Shown: positions 1-8,964, numbered from the stretch's first letter. The stretch: 64,000 bases of DNA from Undibacterium piscinae (GCA_003970805.2 CP051152.1:4092001-4156000); one strand, 5' to 3'. The notes: generated by a model from the sequence alone, not told the origin. Program-made: numbers and translations.

Positions 1-510
1 TACCGATAGGGGCGATCAAGTCAATGATACGGCCGGTGATGTTTTCCTGACCGTTCATTTCACGCTCTAAGCGCAATGGCACGTTCGGGTGCAGGGGGGT
101 TAAATTTTCAAACAGGATTCTGTGCTTAGACGCTTCCGGTGACTCGCCGTTGACCTTGTCAACCTTCACCAAGGCAAAATAACGCTCGCCGTCTTTCGGC
201 GTTCGCACTTCACCTTCGATGGAGTCGCCAGTGTGCAGATTAAAACGACGGATTTGCGAAGGCGAGATATAGATATCGTCGGTCGATGCCATATAACTGG
301 CATCCGGTGACCTGAGAAATCCAAAACCGTCAGGCAATACTTCGAGTGCGCCATCGCCAAAAATTTGTTCGCCGGACTTCGCGCGCGTTTTTTGAGGATT
401 GCGAACATGAGTTCTTGTTTGCGCATCCGTGCGGCATTGTCAATGTCTAAGCCTACGGCCATTTCTAGCAAGGCTGAGACGTGTAACGCCTTTAATTCTG
501 ATAAGTGCAT
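1..510 (-). CDS. rho: Transcription termination factor Rho, N-terminal part, frameshifted
   Basis: Rho is the hexameric RNA helicase that ends transcription of many genes. The window holds only about the first 165 residues; the ATPase core lies beyond the left edge. The protein begins [11 protein letters not shown] and the reading frame then gives the Rho helix-bundle and cold-shock RNA-binding domains, including [17 protein letters not shown] and [15 protein letters not shown]. The frame breaks at 380-393, where a (CG)4 run lies beside six T: after KKRA the product is out of frame, and removing one CG unit restores the expected [11 protein letters not shown]. Rho is normally essential here, so a sequence error is more likely than a real mutation. 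It follows trxA on the same strand, as is usual in proteobacteria. Confidence 0.9.
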
Positions 511-689
511 GGTGAGTGTCCCGAGATGGGATATATAGGTGGGGTAGTGAGCGGAAGTGAACTACAGACTGGTGTTTTGATCGACTCTGGCATTTTGCCG
601 GAGCAATTTTTTTTAAAATTGTACTGTTATTATTCTTGCGTATCAAGCGATGCGTTAGCACCGCTTGATATATGTCACGACATTTTACC

Positions 690-1016
690 TTAAATATTGC
701 TATCGATAAAGGATGTCAGTTGACCTTTAGACAGAGCGCCAACCTTTTGGGCTGCAGCAACGCCGTTTTTGAATAGTATCAAAGTTGGAATGCCACGGAT
801 ACCGAATTTTGCAGGTACCGCTTGATTCGCGTCGACATCCATTTTTGCAATGATGAATTTACCACCGGATTCTTTCGCAACTTCTTCAAGAATTGGGGCA
901 ATCATCTTGCACGGACCGCACCATTCAGCCCAGAAATCAACCAGGACAGGTTTGTCGGATTTTAAAACGTCAGCTTCAAAAGAAGCATCGCTTACATATA
1001 TGATGTTTTCGCTCAT
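690..1016 (-). CDS. trxA: Thioredoxin 1
   Basis: Small cytoplasmic dithiol-disulfide reductase. The active site WCGPC is present at about residues 32-36 inside [14 protein letters not shown], and the cis-proline loop reads [14 protein letters not shown]. From the ATG at 1016 the product is 108 residues, the normal thioredoxin length. An upstream in-frame ATG at 1070 would add 18 residues unlike any thioredoxin, so the shorter start is chosen. It lies upstream of rho on the same strand with a gap of about 180 bp, the conserved trxA-rho order of proteobacteria. Confidence 0.95.
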   Translation of the reverse strand: MSENIIYVSDASFEADVLKSDKPVLVDFWAEWCGPCKMIAPILEEVAKESGGKFIIAKMDVDANQAVPAKFGIRGIPTLILFKNGVAAAQKVGALSKGQLTSFIDSNI

Positions 1017-1070
1017 GGAATACTCGTGAGAGGGCAATTTAAGGGTAGCAGCGCCACAAGAATGGTTCAC

Positions 1071-1560
1071 TGGATTTTATCTCAGTACGCATTCAACGCT
1101 CCGGGTTGAAGTAACTTTTTTGAAATGGTTACTAACGAACTTTATCTGGAGACGATTCATTCCAATTCAATAGTATTGAGTGGAACAAGCTGGAAACGGC
1201 TAATGTCATGTGGCAAACTATTCTCAAATAGTACCCTATTTTTGAAAATGTTTGGCAATTGCCATTGATTTCAGTTTTTTTATATAAAAGAAACTAAATC
1301 TGACGGTAAGCGATTGTCTCGAAATGACGACAGCAATTAGTTTGCACGATACTTTTATTTTACGAGATCTGCCTGAAAACCTGTCTCAACACAGCTTGTT
1401 GTTTGCCGCCTGGAACTGCTGTAATTGAACGATTGCATCTATAATGTAAACATATTTAATCAACTCAGGTTGATCTGTCTGATGCTCATGACAAGCTAGA
1501 TGAAAAAACGAATTTCCGGATATTGACGTGTCCATGATGATCCCAGGATAAGCTACCAAA
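1071..1560. other. Intergenic region between trxA and the zapB-like gene
   Basis: This 490-bp divergent gap has no convincing gene; short ORFs on the minus strand lack family resemblance and a good ribosome site. It is AT-rich and should contain the trxA promoter on the minus strand and the zapB/zapA promoter on the plus strand. A TATAAT hexamer at 1440-1445 could be a -10 element for the plus-strand genes, but no good -35 box sits at the right distance. Confidence 0.4.
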
Positions 1561-1779
1561 ATGATTTCTGAATTTGAATTACTTGCAAATAAAGTGGATA
1601 GTCTCGCTGAGTTGGCACACGCGCTGCGGATTGAGAATGCAGAATTGCGCCGCAACTCGGCACAACTTCTTGCCGAAAATGTTGATATGCATCAGCGTAT
1701 GTCGCAAGCCCATGAGCGGGTTGCCGCATTGCTGGAGAAAATGCCCGCTGAAGACAGTAGCGATAAGGAAAACGCATGA
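1561..1779 (+). CDS. ZapB-like coiled-coil cell-division protein
   Basis: This 72-residue protein is predicted to be almost entirely a coiled coil: FELLANKVDSLAELAHALRI has the leucine heptad pattern and is followed by a second charged helix. This matches the ZapB/DUF904 type of small division factor, which bridges ZapA and the Z-ring in other proteobacteria. The stop codon overlaps the zapA start (ATGA), so the two are translationally coupled. Size, composition and position beside zapA support the call; sequence similarity alone would be weak for such a short coiled coil. Confidence 0.75.
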   Translation: MISEFELLANKVDSLAELAHALRIENAELRRNSAQLLAENVDMHQRMSQAHERVAALLEKMPAEDSSDKENA

Positions 1780-2102
1780 AAGAAGGCAATATGATACAAC
1801 TCGATGTCAACATCATGGGGCAGTCTTATAAGTTGGCCTGCAAAGACGGAGAGAACAAGGCCTTGTTAGATGCGGTAGCCTATCTCAACGAAAAAATGTG
1901 TGCGATACGCGATACCGCAAAAATTAAGGGAACTGACAGAATCGCAGTGATGGCAGCCTTAAGCGTCGCGATAGAATTACTGGCGACTAAATCACCGGAA
2001 GGTCCTTTGTCGGGATTAAGTATGTCTGAAGTGAAGCAAAAAATTCAGTTAATGAATGAAACCCTGGATCAGGCGCTAACGCCACAAGAGAATTTATTTT
2101 AA
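1776..2102 (+). CDS. zapA: Cell division protein ZapA
   Basis: ZapA is a tetrameric FtsZ-crosslinking protein at the division site. The 108-residue product has the family's N-terminal domain (VNIMGQSYKLACKDGENKALL, then AVAYLNEKM) and a C-terminal helical dimerisation segment. The start at 1776 overlaps the upstream stop; a second in-frame ATG at 1791 would give MIQLDVNIMG, equally compatible with the family. The 6S RNA gene follows immediately, the classical zapA-ssrS arrangement of beta- and gammaproteobacteria. Confidence 0.9.
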   Translation: MKEGNMIQLDVNIMGQSYKLACKDGENKALLDAVAYLNEKMCAIRDTAKIKGTDRIAVMAALSVAIELLATKSPEGPLSGLSMSEVKQKIQLMNETLDQALTPQENLF

Positions 2103-2169
2103 ATTGCGCTTTGATTGCTAAATTTAATAAAAAAAATGTAGTGGGAATTCGCGGTTGGGAGTAAACTTA

Positions 2170-2348
2170 AATTCCCTACCGTGTTCGCCAGTGCCATATA
2201 TTCCTTGAACCATTTATGTGCACAGGCTGCGGGAATTGTTCGACAGGTGTGAGCGTCGCTAGTTCGATGAACCCGAAGTTGAAACGACTGCGGCCAACTT
2301 GAACCTTTTGGTTCAGGATGCCGGCATAGCGGCATAGGTGGGGACTTA
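2170..2348 (+). ncRNA. ssrS: 6S RNA
   Basis: 6S RNA mimics an open promoter and sequesters sigma-70 RNA polymerase in stationary phase. The 5' end (ATTCCCTACCGTGTTCGCC) can pair with the 3' end (GGTGGGGA), giving the terminal stem. The segment near 2295-2335, AACTTGAACC followed by GGTTCAGGATGCCGGC, is the hallmark of betaproteobacterial 6S RNA. Its place directly after zapA is the conserved locus. Ends are estimated from the closing stem and may be a few bases off. Confidence 0.85.
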
Positions 2349-2360
2349 TTTGTAGTATCT

Positions 2361-2397
2361 AAAAGCACTTGCGATTCAAGACGCAAGTGCTTTTTTT
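2361..2397 (+). terminator. Rho-independent terminator after 6S RNA
   Basis: The hairpin pairs AAAAGCACTTGCG with CGCAAGTGCTTTT around a short loop and is followed by a T run. It ends the zapA/6S transcription unit. Confidence 0.9.
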
Positions 2398-2513
2398 ATT
2401 GATGCGGTATTTTGCACATTATTTTGCGCAGTGTTTTTCGCCTGCTTGAAAAATCGTATGTATAGCAGGAGTCAGTTGCTGCCATTTTTGATGTTCTTGT
2501 GATAAATAGTTGC

Positions 2514-2537
2514 CCATCCATCCATCCATCCATCCGT
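2514..2537. repeat. CCAT tetranucleotide repeat
   Basis: Five perfect CCAT copies and one CCGT variant lie 27 bp before the EVE-domain start codon. Such a tract can change length by slippage. Only the upstream TTG start at 2510 would place it inside the coding frame. Confidence 0.85.
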
Positions 2538-2563
2538 CCACACATTTAACTCGCTTATTCTGT

Positions 2564-3019
2564 ATGTCTTATTGGTTAATGAAGTCCGAACCCGAAGAAG
2601 TCAGCATCGATGATGCGTTGGCTTTGCCTGCCGTCCCTTGGGTTGGCGTACGTAATTATCAGGCCAGAAATTTCATGCGCGATACTATGCGTATAGGTGA
2701 CGGCGTCCTGTTTTATCATTCGAGTTGCGCTGAGCCTGGTATCACAGGGATAGCCGAAGTGATCAGTGGTAGCTACCCGGATTCGACACAATTTGATGTA
2801 TCAAGTAAGTATTTTGATCCCAAAGCGACACCGGAAAATCCGCGCTGGATGCTGGTCGATATCAAGGCTGTGCGCAAGACGCGCTTGCTGAGTTTGTCAG
2901 AAATGCGTAACTGCGAACATCTCGCTGAAATGCTGGTATTGAAAAAAGGCAGTCGATTGTCGATTACGCCTGTCAGTTCAAGCGAGTGGGCCGCAGTGAT
3001 GGCATTGCTGGACGAATAG
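2564..3019 (+). CDS. EVE-domain protein
   Basis: A 151-residue protein of the EVE (PUA-like) family, beginning MSYWLMKSEPEE, the typical start of this family. The conserved segments VGVRNYQARNFMRD and GDGVLFYHSSC, then PGITGIAEV, are present. EVE domains bind modified bases in RNA or DNA; the target here is unknown. A TTG at 2510 in the same frame would add an 18-residue Pro/His-rich leader encoded by the CCAT repeat, but family members start at the ATG used here. It follows the 6S RNA gene, a common Burkholderiales arrangement. Confidence 0.85.
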   Translation: MSYWLMKSEPEEVSIDDALALPAVPWVGVRNYQARNFMRDTMRIGDGVLFYHSSCAEPGITGIAEVISGSYPDSTQFDVSSKYFDPKATPENPRWMLVDIKAVRKTRLLSLSEMRNCEHLAEMLVLKKGSRLSITPVSSSEWAAVMALLDE

Positions 3020-3027
3020 GCACTTCT

Positions 3028-3801
3028 TTATTTTCCGGTAAATTGTGGCGCCCGTTTTGCCAGAAAACTGCTGATACCTTCGTGGTAATCTGCACTCTCA
3101 AGAAAGCCGAACGCGCTTTTCATTTCTTCTTCATTGAGCGCGGCACGGCTAAATCGTAGCCTTCTTATCATTTGCTTATTCATGCGTGCCGCCAGCGGTG
3201 CGCCGCGCGCGATGCGCTTAGCCGTTGCCAGCGCTTCCGCCGGAACATCATCAGCGATACGCTGTATCAGTCCCTTGTCTTTCGCCTCTGCGGCCTCGAA
3301 TACCCGGCCCTCGAGTAAAATTTCTAGTGTGACCGCTACACCTGCCAAAGCCAGCAAGTCTTGTAACTCGCCCGGAGCGAGCGGGAAGCCGAGCCGGTTG
3401 ATCGGGATGCCAAAGCGTGACGTGGGTGCTGCGATACGGATATCGCAGGCACAGGCGATTTCCAGACCTCCGCCTACGCATACCCCTTCGATTGCGGCGA
3501 TCACCGGATGCCGGCATCGCGCAATCGCTTGTAAGGCCTGCGCTATCGTATGATTGTGATAGTGCATGCCGCTTGCTAGTGTGTTGCGAACGGTCGCGAA
3601 CTCTTCGATATCGGCACCGGCGGCAAAATTGCCGTTGGCACCGTTAAGAATAATGCAGCGCAGATTTTCATCGTCAGATAAGCGGTCAAAATGCGCGCCC
3701 AAAGCTTGCCACATGGCGACATCAATGGCATTGAGCTTGCCTGGGTTAGATAGCGTAAGGATTGCAATCTGACCTTCTACTGCACAAAGAATTTCTGACA
3801 T
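3028..3801 (-). CDS. Enoyl-CoA hydratase/isomerase family protein
   Basis: A 257-residue crotonase-fold enzyme that hydrates or isomerises acyl-CoA thioesters in fatty acid or amino acid breakdown. The oxyanion-hole motifs are NFAAGADIEEF (about residues 58-68) and EGVCVGGGLEIA (about 104-115). A further acidic residue sits in FPLAPGELQD. The exact substrate cannot be read from sequence. It converges with the EVE gene (8 bp between stops) and lies 6 bp from the end of lgt on the same strand, so it may be co-transcribed after lgt. Confidence 0.85.
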   Translation of the reverse strand: MSEILCAVEGQIAILTLSNPGKLNAIDVAMWQALGAHFDRLSDDENLRCIILNGANGNFAAGADIEEFATVRNTLASGMHYHNHTIAQALQAIARCRHPVIAAIEGVCVGGGLEIACACDIRIAAPTSRFGIPINRLGFPLAPGELQDLLALAGVAVTLEILLEGRVFEAAEAKDKGLIQRIADDVPAEALATAKRIARGAPLAARMNKQMIRRLRFSRAALNEEEMKSAFGFLESADYHEGISSFLAKRAPQFTGK

Positions 3802-3807
3802 CCGTGC

Positions 3808-4677
3808 TTACTTCCTCGATTTTTGTTTTTTGGAAATTGGCTTGTCTGCCGATGTGTTTTTCACCGGCGTCTCAGTGTGCTGCACACCAGCAGGTTTGCT
3901 ATAGGCCCAGATCAGCAGCAGGCCACCGCCTAGTATCATAGGCAGGGACAGCATTTGACCGGCGGAAATCGTCAAGCCCGCAAAACTGACTTCGTAGTCG
4001 GGCGTGCGGAAATATTCGGTGAAAAAACGGGCACAGCCATACAGGGTGACGAACATGGCACCGACCGCGAGACGAGGGCGCGCTTTGCGGGAAAACAACC
4101 AGAGGATAATGAACAGCAATACGCCGTCCACCAGGGCCTGATAGATGGGCGAAGGATGGACCGGATGAGCAAGGCCGGGCCAGATCATGGCCCAAGGCAA
4201 ATCGGCAGAGGCGACACGCCCCGGCAATTCATGGTTGATGAAATTGCCTATGCGTCCGGCGGCATAGCCCAATGGTACCAGCGGTGCGATAAAGTCATAG
4301 ACATCGGCAATATGACGCTTAGCCTTGCGTGACCACAGATACATGGCGATCATCACGCCTATCAGGCCGCCATGGAAAGACATGCCGCCTTTCCAGACCG
4401 CAAAAATTTCCAGCGGATGAGAAAGGAAATACGGTAACTGATAGAACACCACTTCACCCATGCGGCCGCCTATGATGACGCCTAGCACGCCGTAAAACAG
4501 CATGTCGTCGATGTCATCCCTGGTCCAGCCCAATGCGGCGATATGCGCCTGACGTAGCCGGATTCTACCTAAGGCGACAAATTGTGCGAAAGCGACCAGA
4601 TACATCAAGCCGTACCAGTGTATCGATAAAAAGCCGATCTTGATGGCGACCGGATCGGGATTGGGATGTATGAGCAT
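3808..4677 (-). CDS. lgt: Prolipoprotein diacylglyceryl transferase
   Basis: Inner-membrane enzyme that attaches diacylglycerol from phosphatidylglycerol to the lipobox cysteine of prolipoproteins, the first step in lipoprotein maturation. The 289-residue product has about seven hydrophobic segments and the Lgt signature GRIGNFINHELPG at about residues 143-155. The conserved GGMSFHGGLIG loop and HPSPIYQ are also present. The C-terminus ends in a lysine/serine-rich tail that looks cytoplasmic. It lies 13 bp after the LysR-type gene on the same strand. Confidence 0.95.
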   Translation of the reverse strand: MLIHPNPDPVAIKIGFLSIHWYGLMYLVAFAQFVALGRIRLRQAHIAALGWTRDDIDDMLFYGVLGVIIGGRMGEVVFYQLPYFLSHPLEIFAVWKGGMSFHGGLIGVMIAMYLWSRKAKRHIADVYDFIAPLVPLGYAAGRIGNFINHELPGRVASADLPWAMIWPGLAHPVHPSPIYQALVDGVLLFIILWLFSRKARPRLAVGAMFVTLYGCARFFTEYFRTPDYEVSFAGLTISAGQMLSLPMILGGGLLLIWAYSKPAGVQHTETPVKNTSADKPISKKQKSRK

Positions 4678-4690
4678 CAGTGTATCTTTC

Positions 4691-5575
4691 TTAATTTCTC
4701 AATAAAGCTAAAAATGATTTGAGTACCGGTGAGGTATTTTCCTTGCGCCAGGCGATGCCTATTTCTACGCTTGCCGCTACATTTGGCAACGCATGGTAGA
4801 CCACGCCGGGACGAATTAAATTCGAGACGGATTGTGGCACAAGAGCGATACCCATGCCAGCCGATACTAATCCTATGATGGTTTGCATTTGTATCGCTTC
4901 CTGCGCAATGGCCGGCGTCAGACCCTCGGCCCGAAAGCAGCCCAGGATAGTGTCGTGCAGGGCAGGGGCGATCTTTCGCGGGAAAATAATCAGCGGCAGG
5001 TCGGCATAGCTATGCAAAGAGCCTGCATTTTTGCGCTTGGCAAATGCTTCCGGAACGGCCAGAATCAAAGGCTCAGACAATACTTTTTGATAGGCTAAGA
5101 TATCACTGAGTTTTTTTGGGATAGGCGGGATCAGCAGGCCGGCATCTACCTCCGATTTCTCAAGCAGGTCTAGCTGTACATCACTGGTCGCTTCCCGTAA
5201 CTCTATTCTGACGTCTTGATGAAGCTTGCGAAACTGGCGTAAATAAGGCGGAAGTATGCTGTAGTCAGCGATAGAAATGAAGGCGAGTGAAAGATGGCCG
5301 CTTTCGCCTGAGGCTGCCCTTTGCACCAACTGTGGCAACGCTTGCGCTTGCAGTAGAATTTTCTTCGCTTCCGGGATCAGCGCCGCACCCGCTGCGGTGA
5401 GTGTGATGCTACGGGTGGTGCGGGTAAATAAGCTGACGCCAAGATGGGTTTCCAGCCCCTGTATTGCCTGCGATAAGGGCGGTTGCGTCATGTGTAGCTT
5501 GGCGGCCGCACGGCCGAAATGCATTTCCTCGGCGACGGCGAGAAAATACCGAAGTTGCCGCAATTCTATATTCAT
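4691..5575 (-). CDS. LysR-family transcriptional regulator
   Basis: A 294-residue LysR-type regulator. The N-terminal winged helix-turn-helix is clear: LRQLRYFLAVAEEMHFGRAA, then LHMTQPPLSQAIQGLE. The remainder is a periplasmic-binding-protein-like effector domain. It resembles regulators of aromatic or organic acid use (BenM/CatM-like), but the target is unknown. Most LysR genes are divergent from a target; here the next upstream gene encodes a small Trp-rich protein on the same strand, with a heptamer repeat in the gap, so no target operon is evident. Confidence 0.85.
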   Translation of the reverse strand: MNIELRQLRYFLAVAEEMHFGRAAAKLHMTQPPLSQAIQGLETHLGVSLFTRTTRSITLTAAGAALIPEAKKILLQAQALPQLVQRAASGESGHLSLAFISIADYSILPPYLRQFRKLHQDVRIELREATSDVQLDLLEKSEVDAGLLIPPIPKKLSDILAYQKVLSEPLILAVPEAFAKRKNAGSLHSYADLPLIIFPRKIAPALHDTILGCFRAEGLTPAIAQEAIQMQTIIGLVSAGMGIALVPQSVSNLIRPGVVYHALPNVAASVEIGIAWRKENTSPVLKSFLALLRN

Positions 5576-5740
5576 TTTTTATTTTTAAATCAGCGCAAAT
5601 GATATTGCGGAAGAGAGAGCCGATTTTCAGAGCAAGCGTACTGCGACTCAATGCATGTCGTTGAGGCGTTTGCTCTTGAAGGGGCGGCTGCGACACTGCG
5701 TCTGGCGAACATCAAACTATAAAAATGAAGCATGATGTAT

Positions 5741-5810
5741 CCGAAATCCGAAATCCGAAATCCGAAATCCGAAATCCGAAATCCGAAATCCGAAATCCGA
5801 AATCCGAAAT
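5741..5810. repeat. Heptanucleotide tandem repeat (CCGAAAT)10
   Basis: Ten perfect head-to-tail copies of CCGAAAT occupy exactly 70 bp; a degraded copy (CTGAAG) follows. The array is 165 bp upstream of the LysR start and 25 bp past the end of the Trp-rich gene. A unit of seven bases is not a multiple of three and the tract is non-coding, so copy-number change could alter promoter spacing but not a reading frame. Confidence 0.95.
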
Positions 5811-5834
5811 CTGAAGCATCTGAAAAAAAGCAGC

Positions 5835-6062
5835 TTATTTTTTCTTGGTATCAAATGAGCGCTTGATGCGCTCTTTTCTCATTTTTTCAAAGTGCGCATG
5901 GTCTTTACGTTTGTCTAAGCCTAGCATGCGCTCAAAAAATTCAAACCATAAAAAAGCAAAAACTGCCAAGCCGATAATCCACCACCATGAAACAGGCTCG
6001 AGAAACCCGACTTCCAGGTATTTAAGTAGGCTAAGTACGAAGATTGCAATGATAAGTGGCAT
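5835..6062 (-). CDS. Small Trp-rich membrane protein (TIGR04438-like)
   Basis: A 75-residue protein with an N-terminal hydrophobic helix (LIIAIFVLSLLKYLEV), the motif EPVSWWWIIGLAVFAFLWFE forming a second helix, and a strongly basic tail ending KRSFDTKKK. This is the pattern of the small Trp-rich family widespread in Burkholderiales, whose function is unknown to me. It is probably an inner-membrane protein with a cytoplasmic tail. It is divergent from the cytochrome c gene. Confidence 0.7.
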   Translation of the reverse strand: MPLIIAIFVLSLLKYLEVGFLEPVSWWWIIGLAVFAFLWFEFFERMLGLDKRKDHAHFEKMRKERIKRSFDTKKK

Positions 6063-6196
6063 GGTGGGTTTCCTTTGCGGAAAGCATAGAAGTAAATTTA
6101 GATTAGGTCAACTGCTGCAATACGTGTTTTGCGCTATCCTGAAGGCAATGAACAGGAGTAAAATGCAATTTGTCGTTTTTTAACTTGGAGAAAGCA

Positions 6197-6514
6197 ATGA
6201 AATTTTCTTTATTTACAGGTACGGTTTTGGCTGCGTCGGTATTGTTCGCATCAGGTTCTGCTATGGCAAACGCTGATCTTGCAAAAGCAAAGAATTGCAT
6301 GGCATGTCACAATGCAGACACTAAGGTAGTTGGTCCTGCGTACAAAGAGGTTGCAAAAAAATATGCAGGTGATAAAACGGCAGAAGACAAGTTGGTGAAA
6401 AAAGTTCTTAAAGGCGGCAGCGGCGTATGGGGTGCTATCCCTATGCCAGCTAATCCACAAGTGACTGAGGCGGAAGCCCATACTTTGGTTAAATGGATTC
6501 TGGCTTTGAAGTGA
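6197..6514 (+). CDS. Class I cytochrome c (c551/c552-like)
   Basis: Periplasmic monohaem electron carrier of 105 residues. A signal peptide (about residues 1-25, ending SGSAMA) is followed by the haem site CMACH near residue 36 and the distal methionine in AIPMPANPQV. This arrangement fits c551/c552 proteins that donate electrons to terminal oxidases or denitrification enzymes. The ATG at 6197 has TTGGAG as ribosome site and gives a complete signal peptide; the longer frame from 6170 has no such support. A strong terminator follows. Confidence 0.9.
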   Translation: MKFSLFTGTVLAASVLFASGSAMANADLAKAKNCMACHNADTKVVGPAYKEVAKKYAGDKTAEDKLVKKVLKGGSGVWGAIPMPANPQVTEAEAHTLVKWILALK

Positions 6515-6530
6515 TCGCTTTAGTCGCATA

Positions 6531-6559
6531 AAAAAACCCGGATTTTCCCGGGTTTTTTT
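6531..6559 (+). terminator. Terminator of the cytochrome c gene
   Basis: AAAAAACCCGG pairs with CCGGGTTTTTT around a short loop, 17 bp after the cytochrome stop codon. Confidence 0.9.
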
Positions 6560-6586
6560 ATGCCTGAAATAGTCGCGCGTTAAATA

Positions 6587-6623
6587 AAAAAGCGCTGCAA
6601 GCTAAGTTTGCAGCGCTTTTTTT
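6587..6623 (-). terminator. Terminator, probably of the livJ relic
   Basis: AAAAAGCGCTGCAA pairs with TTGCAGCGCTTTTT. It is symmetric enough to work both ways; it lies 29 bp beyond the stop of the minus-strand livJ-type gene. Confidence 0.85.
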
Positions 6624-6651
6624 CAGACTCGGTATTACTTCACGTTCAGTA

Positions 6652-7570
6652 TTACTTCACAACCTGAACCAGTTCACGTTTGCCGGCTTTGTAAGTGTAC
6701 AAAGTCAGTGTACCGTCTTTGATGTCGCCTTTGTCATCAAATGCGATGTCACCGGTAACGCCTTTGTATTTGATTTTCTTCAGCACAGGCAAGTATTTTG
6801 CAGATTCTGCAGAATTAGCTTGTTTCATCGCTTCTACCATCAGCATGACTGAATCGTAGACATACGGTGCATAGATCTGTACTTCTACGCCGAATTTTTT
6901 CTTGTAGGCAGCTTTGAAATCATCCATGCCTTTTTTCTGGGCATCAACAACACCACCAGCTTCAGCGCAGACTACCTGGCCTTCGCCGATACCGTCACCA
7001 GCCAATTTAACCAGATCCGTGGTGCAGATACCATCGCCGCCCATGAACTTGGCTGTAATGCCCAGCGCCTTCATCTGACGCAGCATAGGACCTGCAACTG
7101 CATCCATACCGCCGAAGAAAATGACGTCAGGTTGTTTTGCTTTAATTGTGGTCAGGATAGCGCTGAAATCTGTCGATTTGTCAGTGGTATGCTCTTGCAC
7201 TACGATTTCAGCGCCTTTGCCTTTGGCACCTTTGATAAACTCAGCGGCAACGCCTTCGCCATAAGCAGTTTTTATCATCAATGACAGCAACTTTCTTTGC
7301 TTTATTGATCTGCACTGCGTAACGACCCAATGTACCACCCAATTGACCATCATTAGCCACTATGCGGAATGCACCTTTGTAGCCTTGTTGTGTGTACTTA
7401 GGATTTGTCGCTGAAGGAGAAATTTGTACGATACCAGCATCGTTGTAGATCTTCGATGCAGGAATAGTTGTGCCTGAGTTCAAGTGACCAATTACGCCAT
7501 TGACTTTTGCATCAACCAGTTTTTGCGCTACGGTAGTGCCTTGCTCTTTTCTGCAGGTTTTGTCAGCAAT
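6652..7570 (-). pseudogene. Decayed branched-chain amino acid ABC transporter substrate-binding protein (livJ-type)
   Basis: A periplasmic Leu/Ile/Val-binding protein relic in two frames. The C-terminal part (TAYGEGVAAEFIKGAKGKGAE to KRELVQVVK) is complete. The preceding part (QGTTVAQKLVDAKVNGVIGH to AVQINKAKKVAVIDD) is one frame away; the break is in an A5 run at 7269-7273, where one extra base sits between VIDD and TAYGEG. Upstream of about 7560 no frame gives a signal peptide or the first 60-80 residues expected for the family, so the 5' end appears lost or scrambled. A complete livHMG set lies at 61-64 kb, so this may be a spare binding protein. Confidence 0.75.
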
Positions 7571-7797
7571 AGTTTTGACTGGGGCTTGCCATTCTTTTTT
7601 GGTCGCAGAGTTTTTATCGCGATGCAGGGAGTGGCTACTCCGAACGGCAATGGCCCGTACTGGGCATACTGATGCCTTGATTTTGCTGTTTTTGATTTTT
7701 AAAGCAGTGTAAAAACACGAAATAAATCATGCCCGCCACTGACTTGGAGTGCGGGTTTTTTTATAGCTGATAAACTGATGTTTTTTTCTCTTTGAGA

Positions 7798-8938
7798 ATG
7801 CAGATGGAAGCGACCAAAGTTATTGAGTTTGAACGTCCTCAAATGGATATAGGCAGTAGTTGTACTGCGGCAGCATGGGCGCGGGTGCCCGATGCTCCAA
7901 GCGCTGCGGAGCGGCAGCGCCTGAAGACGCGTATTAAGCAATTGCTGCAAGAAAAGCAGGCGGTGCTGGTGGCGCATTATTATGTTGATGCCGAATTGCA
8001 GGATCTGGCTGAAGAGACTGGTGGTTGCGTTTCGGATTCGTTGGAGATGGCAAGATTTGGCCGTGATCACCCTGCGAAAACACTGATTGTGGCCGGCGTC
8101 AAGTTCATGGGCGAAACTGCCAAGATACTTAGTCCGAAAAAAAACTATCCTGATGCCGGATCTGGATGCGACCTGTTCGCTTGATCTGGGATGTCCGTCT
8201 GATGAGTTTGCTGCATTTTGCGATGCCCACCCGGATCGCACCGTAGTGGTCTATGCCAATACTAGCGCGGCCGTCAAGGCGCGCGCTGACTGGATGGTGA
8301 CTTCCAGTATAGGTTTGGATATCGTGGCGCACCTGCATGCGCAAGGTAAGAAAATTTTGTGGGCGCCCGATAAGCATCTGGGCGGCTATATCCAACAAAA
8401 GACTGGTGCCGATATGTTGTTGTGGCAAGGCTCTTGCCTGGTGCATGATGAGTTCAAAGGGATAGAGTTGGATGTGCTCAAGGCCGAGCATCCGCACGCA
8501 AAAATTCTGGTGCATCCTGAGTCTCCCGCCAACGTGGTAGCGCTGGCCGATATGGTTGGCTCGACTTCGCAAATGATACATGCCGCAGTGACTATGGATG
8601 CGCAGGAGTTTATCGTAGCGACCGATAACGGCATTTTGCATAAGATGCAGATGGCGGCACCCGGTAAACGCTTTATCGTTGCACCTACCGCCGGCAATAG
8701 CGCCACTTGCAAGAGTTGCGCGCATTGCCCGTGGATGGCGATGAATGGCCTGGCAAATCTACTCCATGCGTTGGAAACCGGCAGTGGTGCAATTGAAGTC
8801 GATCCTGTGGTTGGTCAGAAAGCGAAACTTTGCATAGATCGTATGCTCGATTTTGCTGCCGCAAAAAAAGCAAACGTGCGCCCGGGGGGCGATTTGGCGC
8901 AAGAGCAAAAATTGTTTTCCGGAATTGGTCCTGCCTAA
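7798..8938 (+). CDS. nadA: Quinolinate synthase A, frameshifted
   Basis: NadA condenses iminoaspartate with dihydroxyacetone phosphate to quinolinate using a 4Fe-4S cluster. The first part runs to [11 protein letters not shown] and the rest starts at [20 protein letters not shown]; the join is an A8 run at 8137-8144, and removal of one A restores a single frame of about 380 residues. Later motifs include [21 protein letters not shown] and [17 protein letters not shown], which carries cluster cysteines. Ribosome-site and start choice (ATG at 7798 or 7804) are uncertain. A homopolymer error is likelier than true loss because nadB and nadC are intact nearby. Confidence 0.92.
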
Positions 8939-8964
8939 CTGCGGGAATAACTCCGGAAGCGACA

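Noticed and set aside
690..1070. Longer thioredoxin start at 1070
   Set aside because: The extra 18 residues are not conserved and the product from 1016 has the exact family length.
2099..2386. Minus-strand frame over the 6S RNA gene
   Set aside because: The 6S structure and conserved position explain the sequence; the frame has no support.
3134..3553. Plus-strand frames opposite the enoyl-CoA hydratase gene
   Set aside because: They mirror the codon pattern of a well-supported crotonase gene on the other strand and match nothing.
5741..5810. CRISPR or REP element at the heptamer repeat
   Set aside because: The unit is seven bases with no spacers or hairpin.
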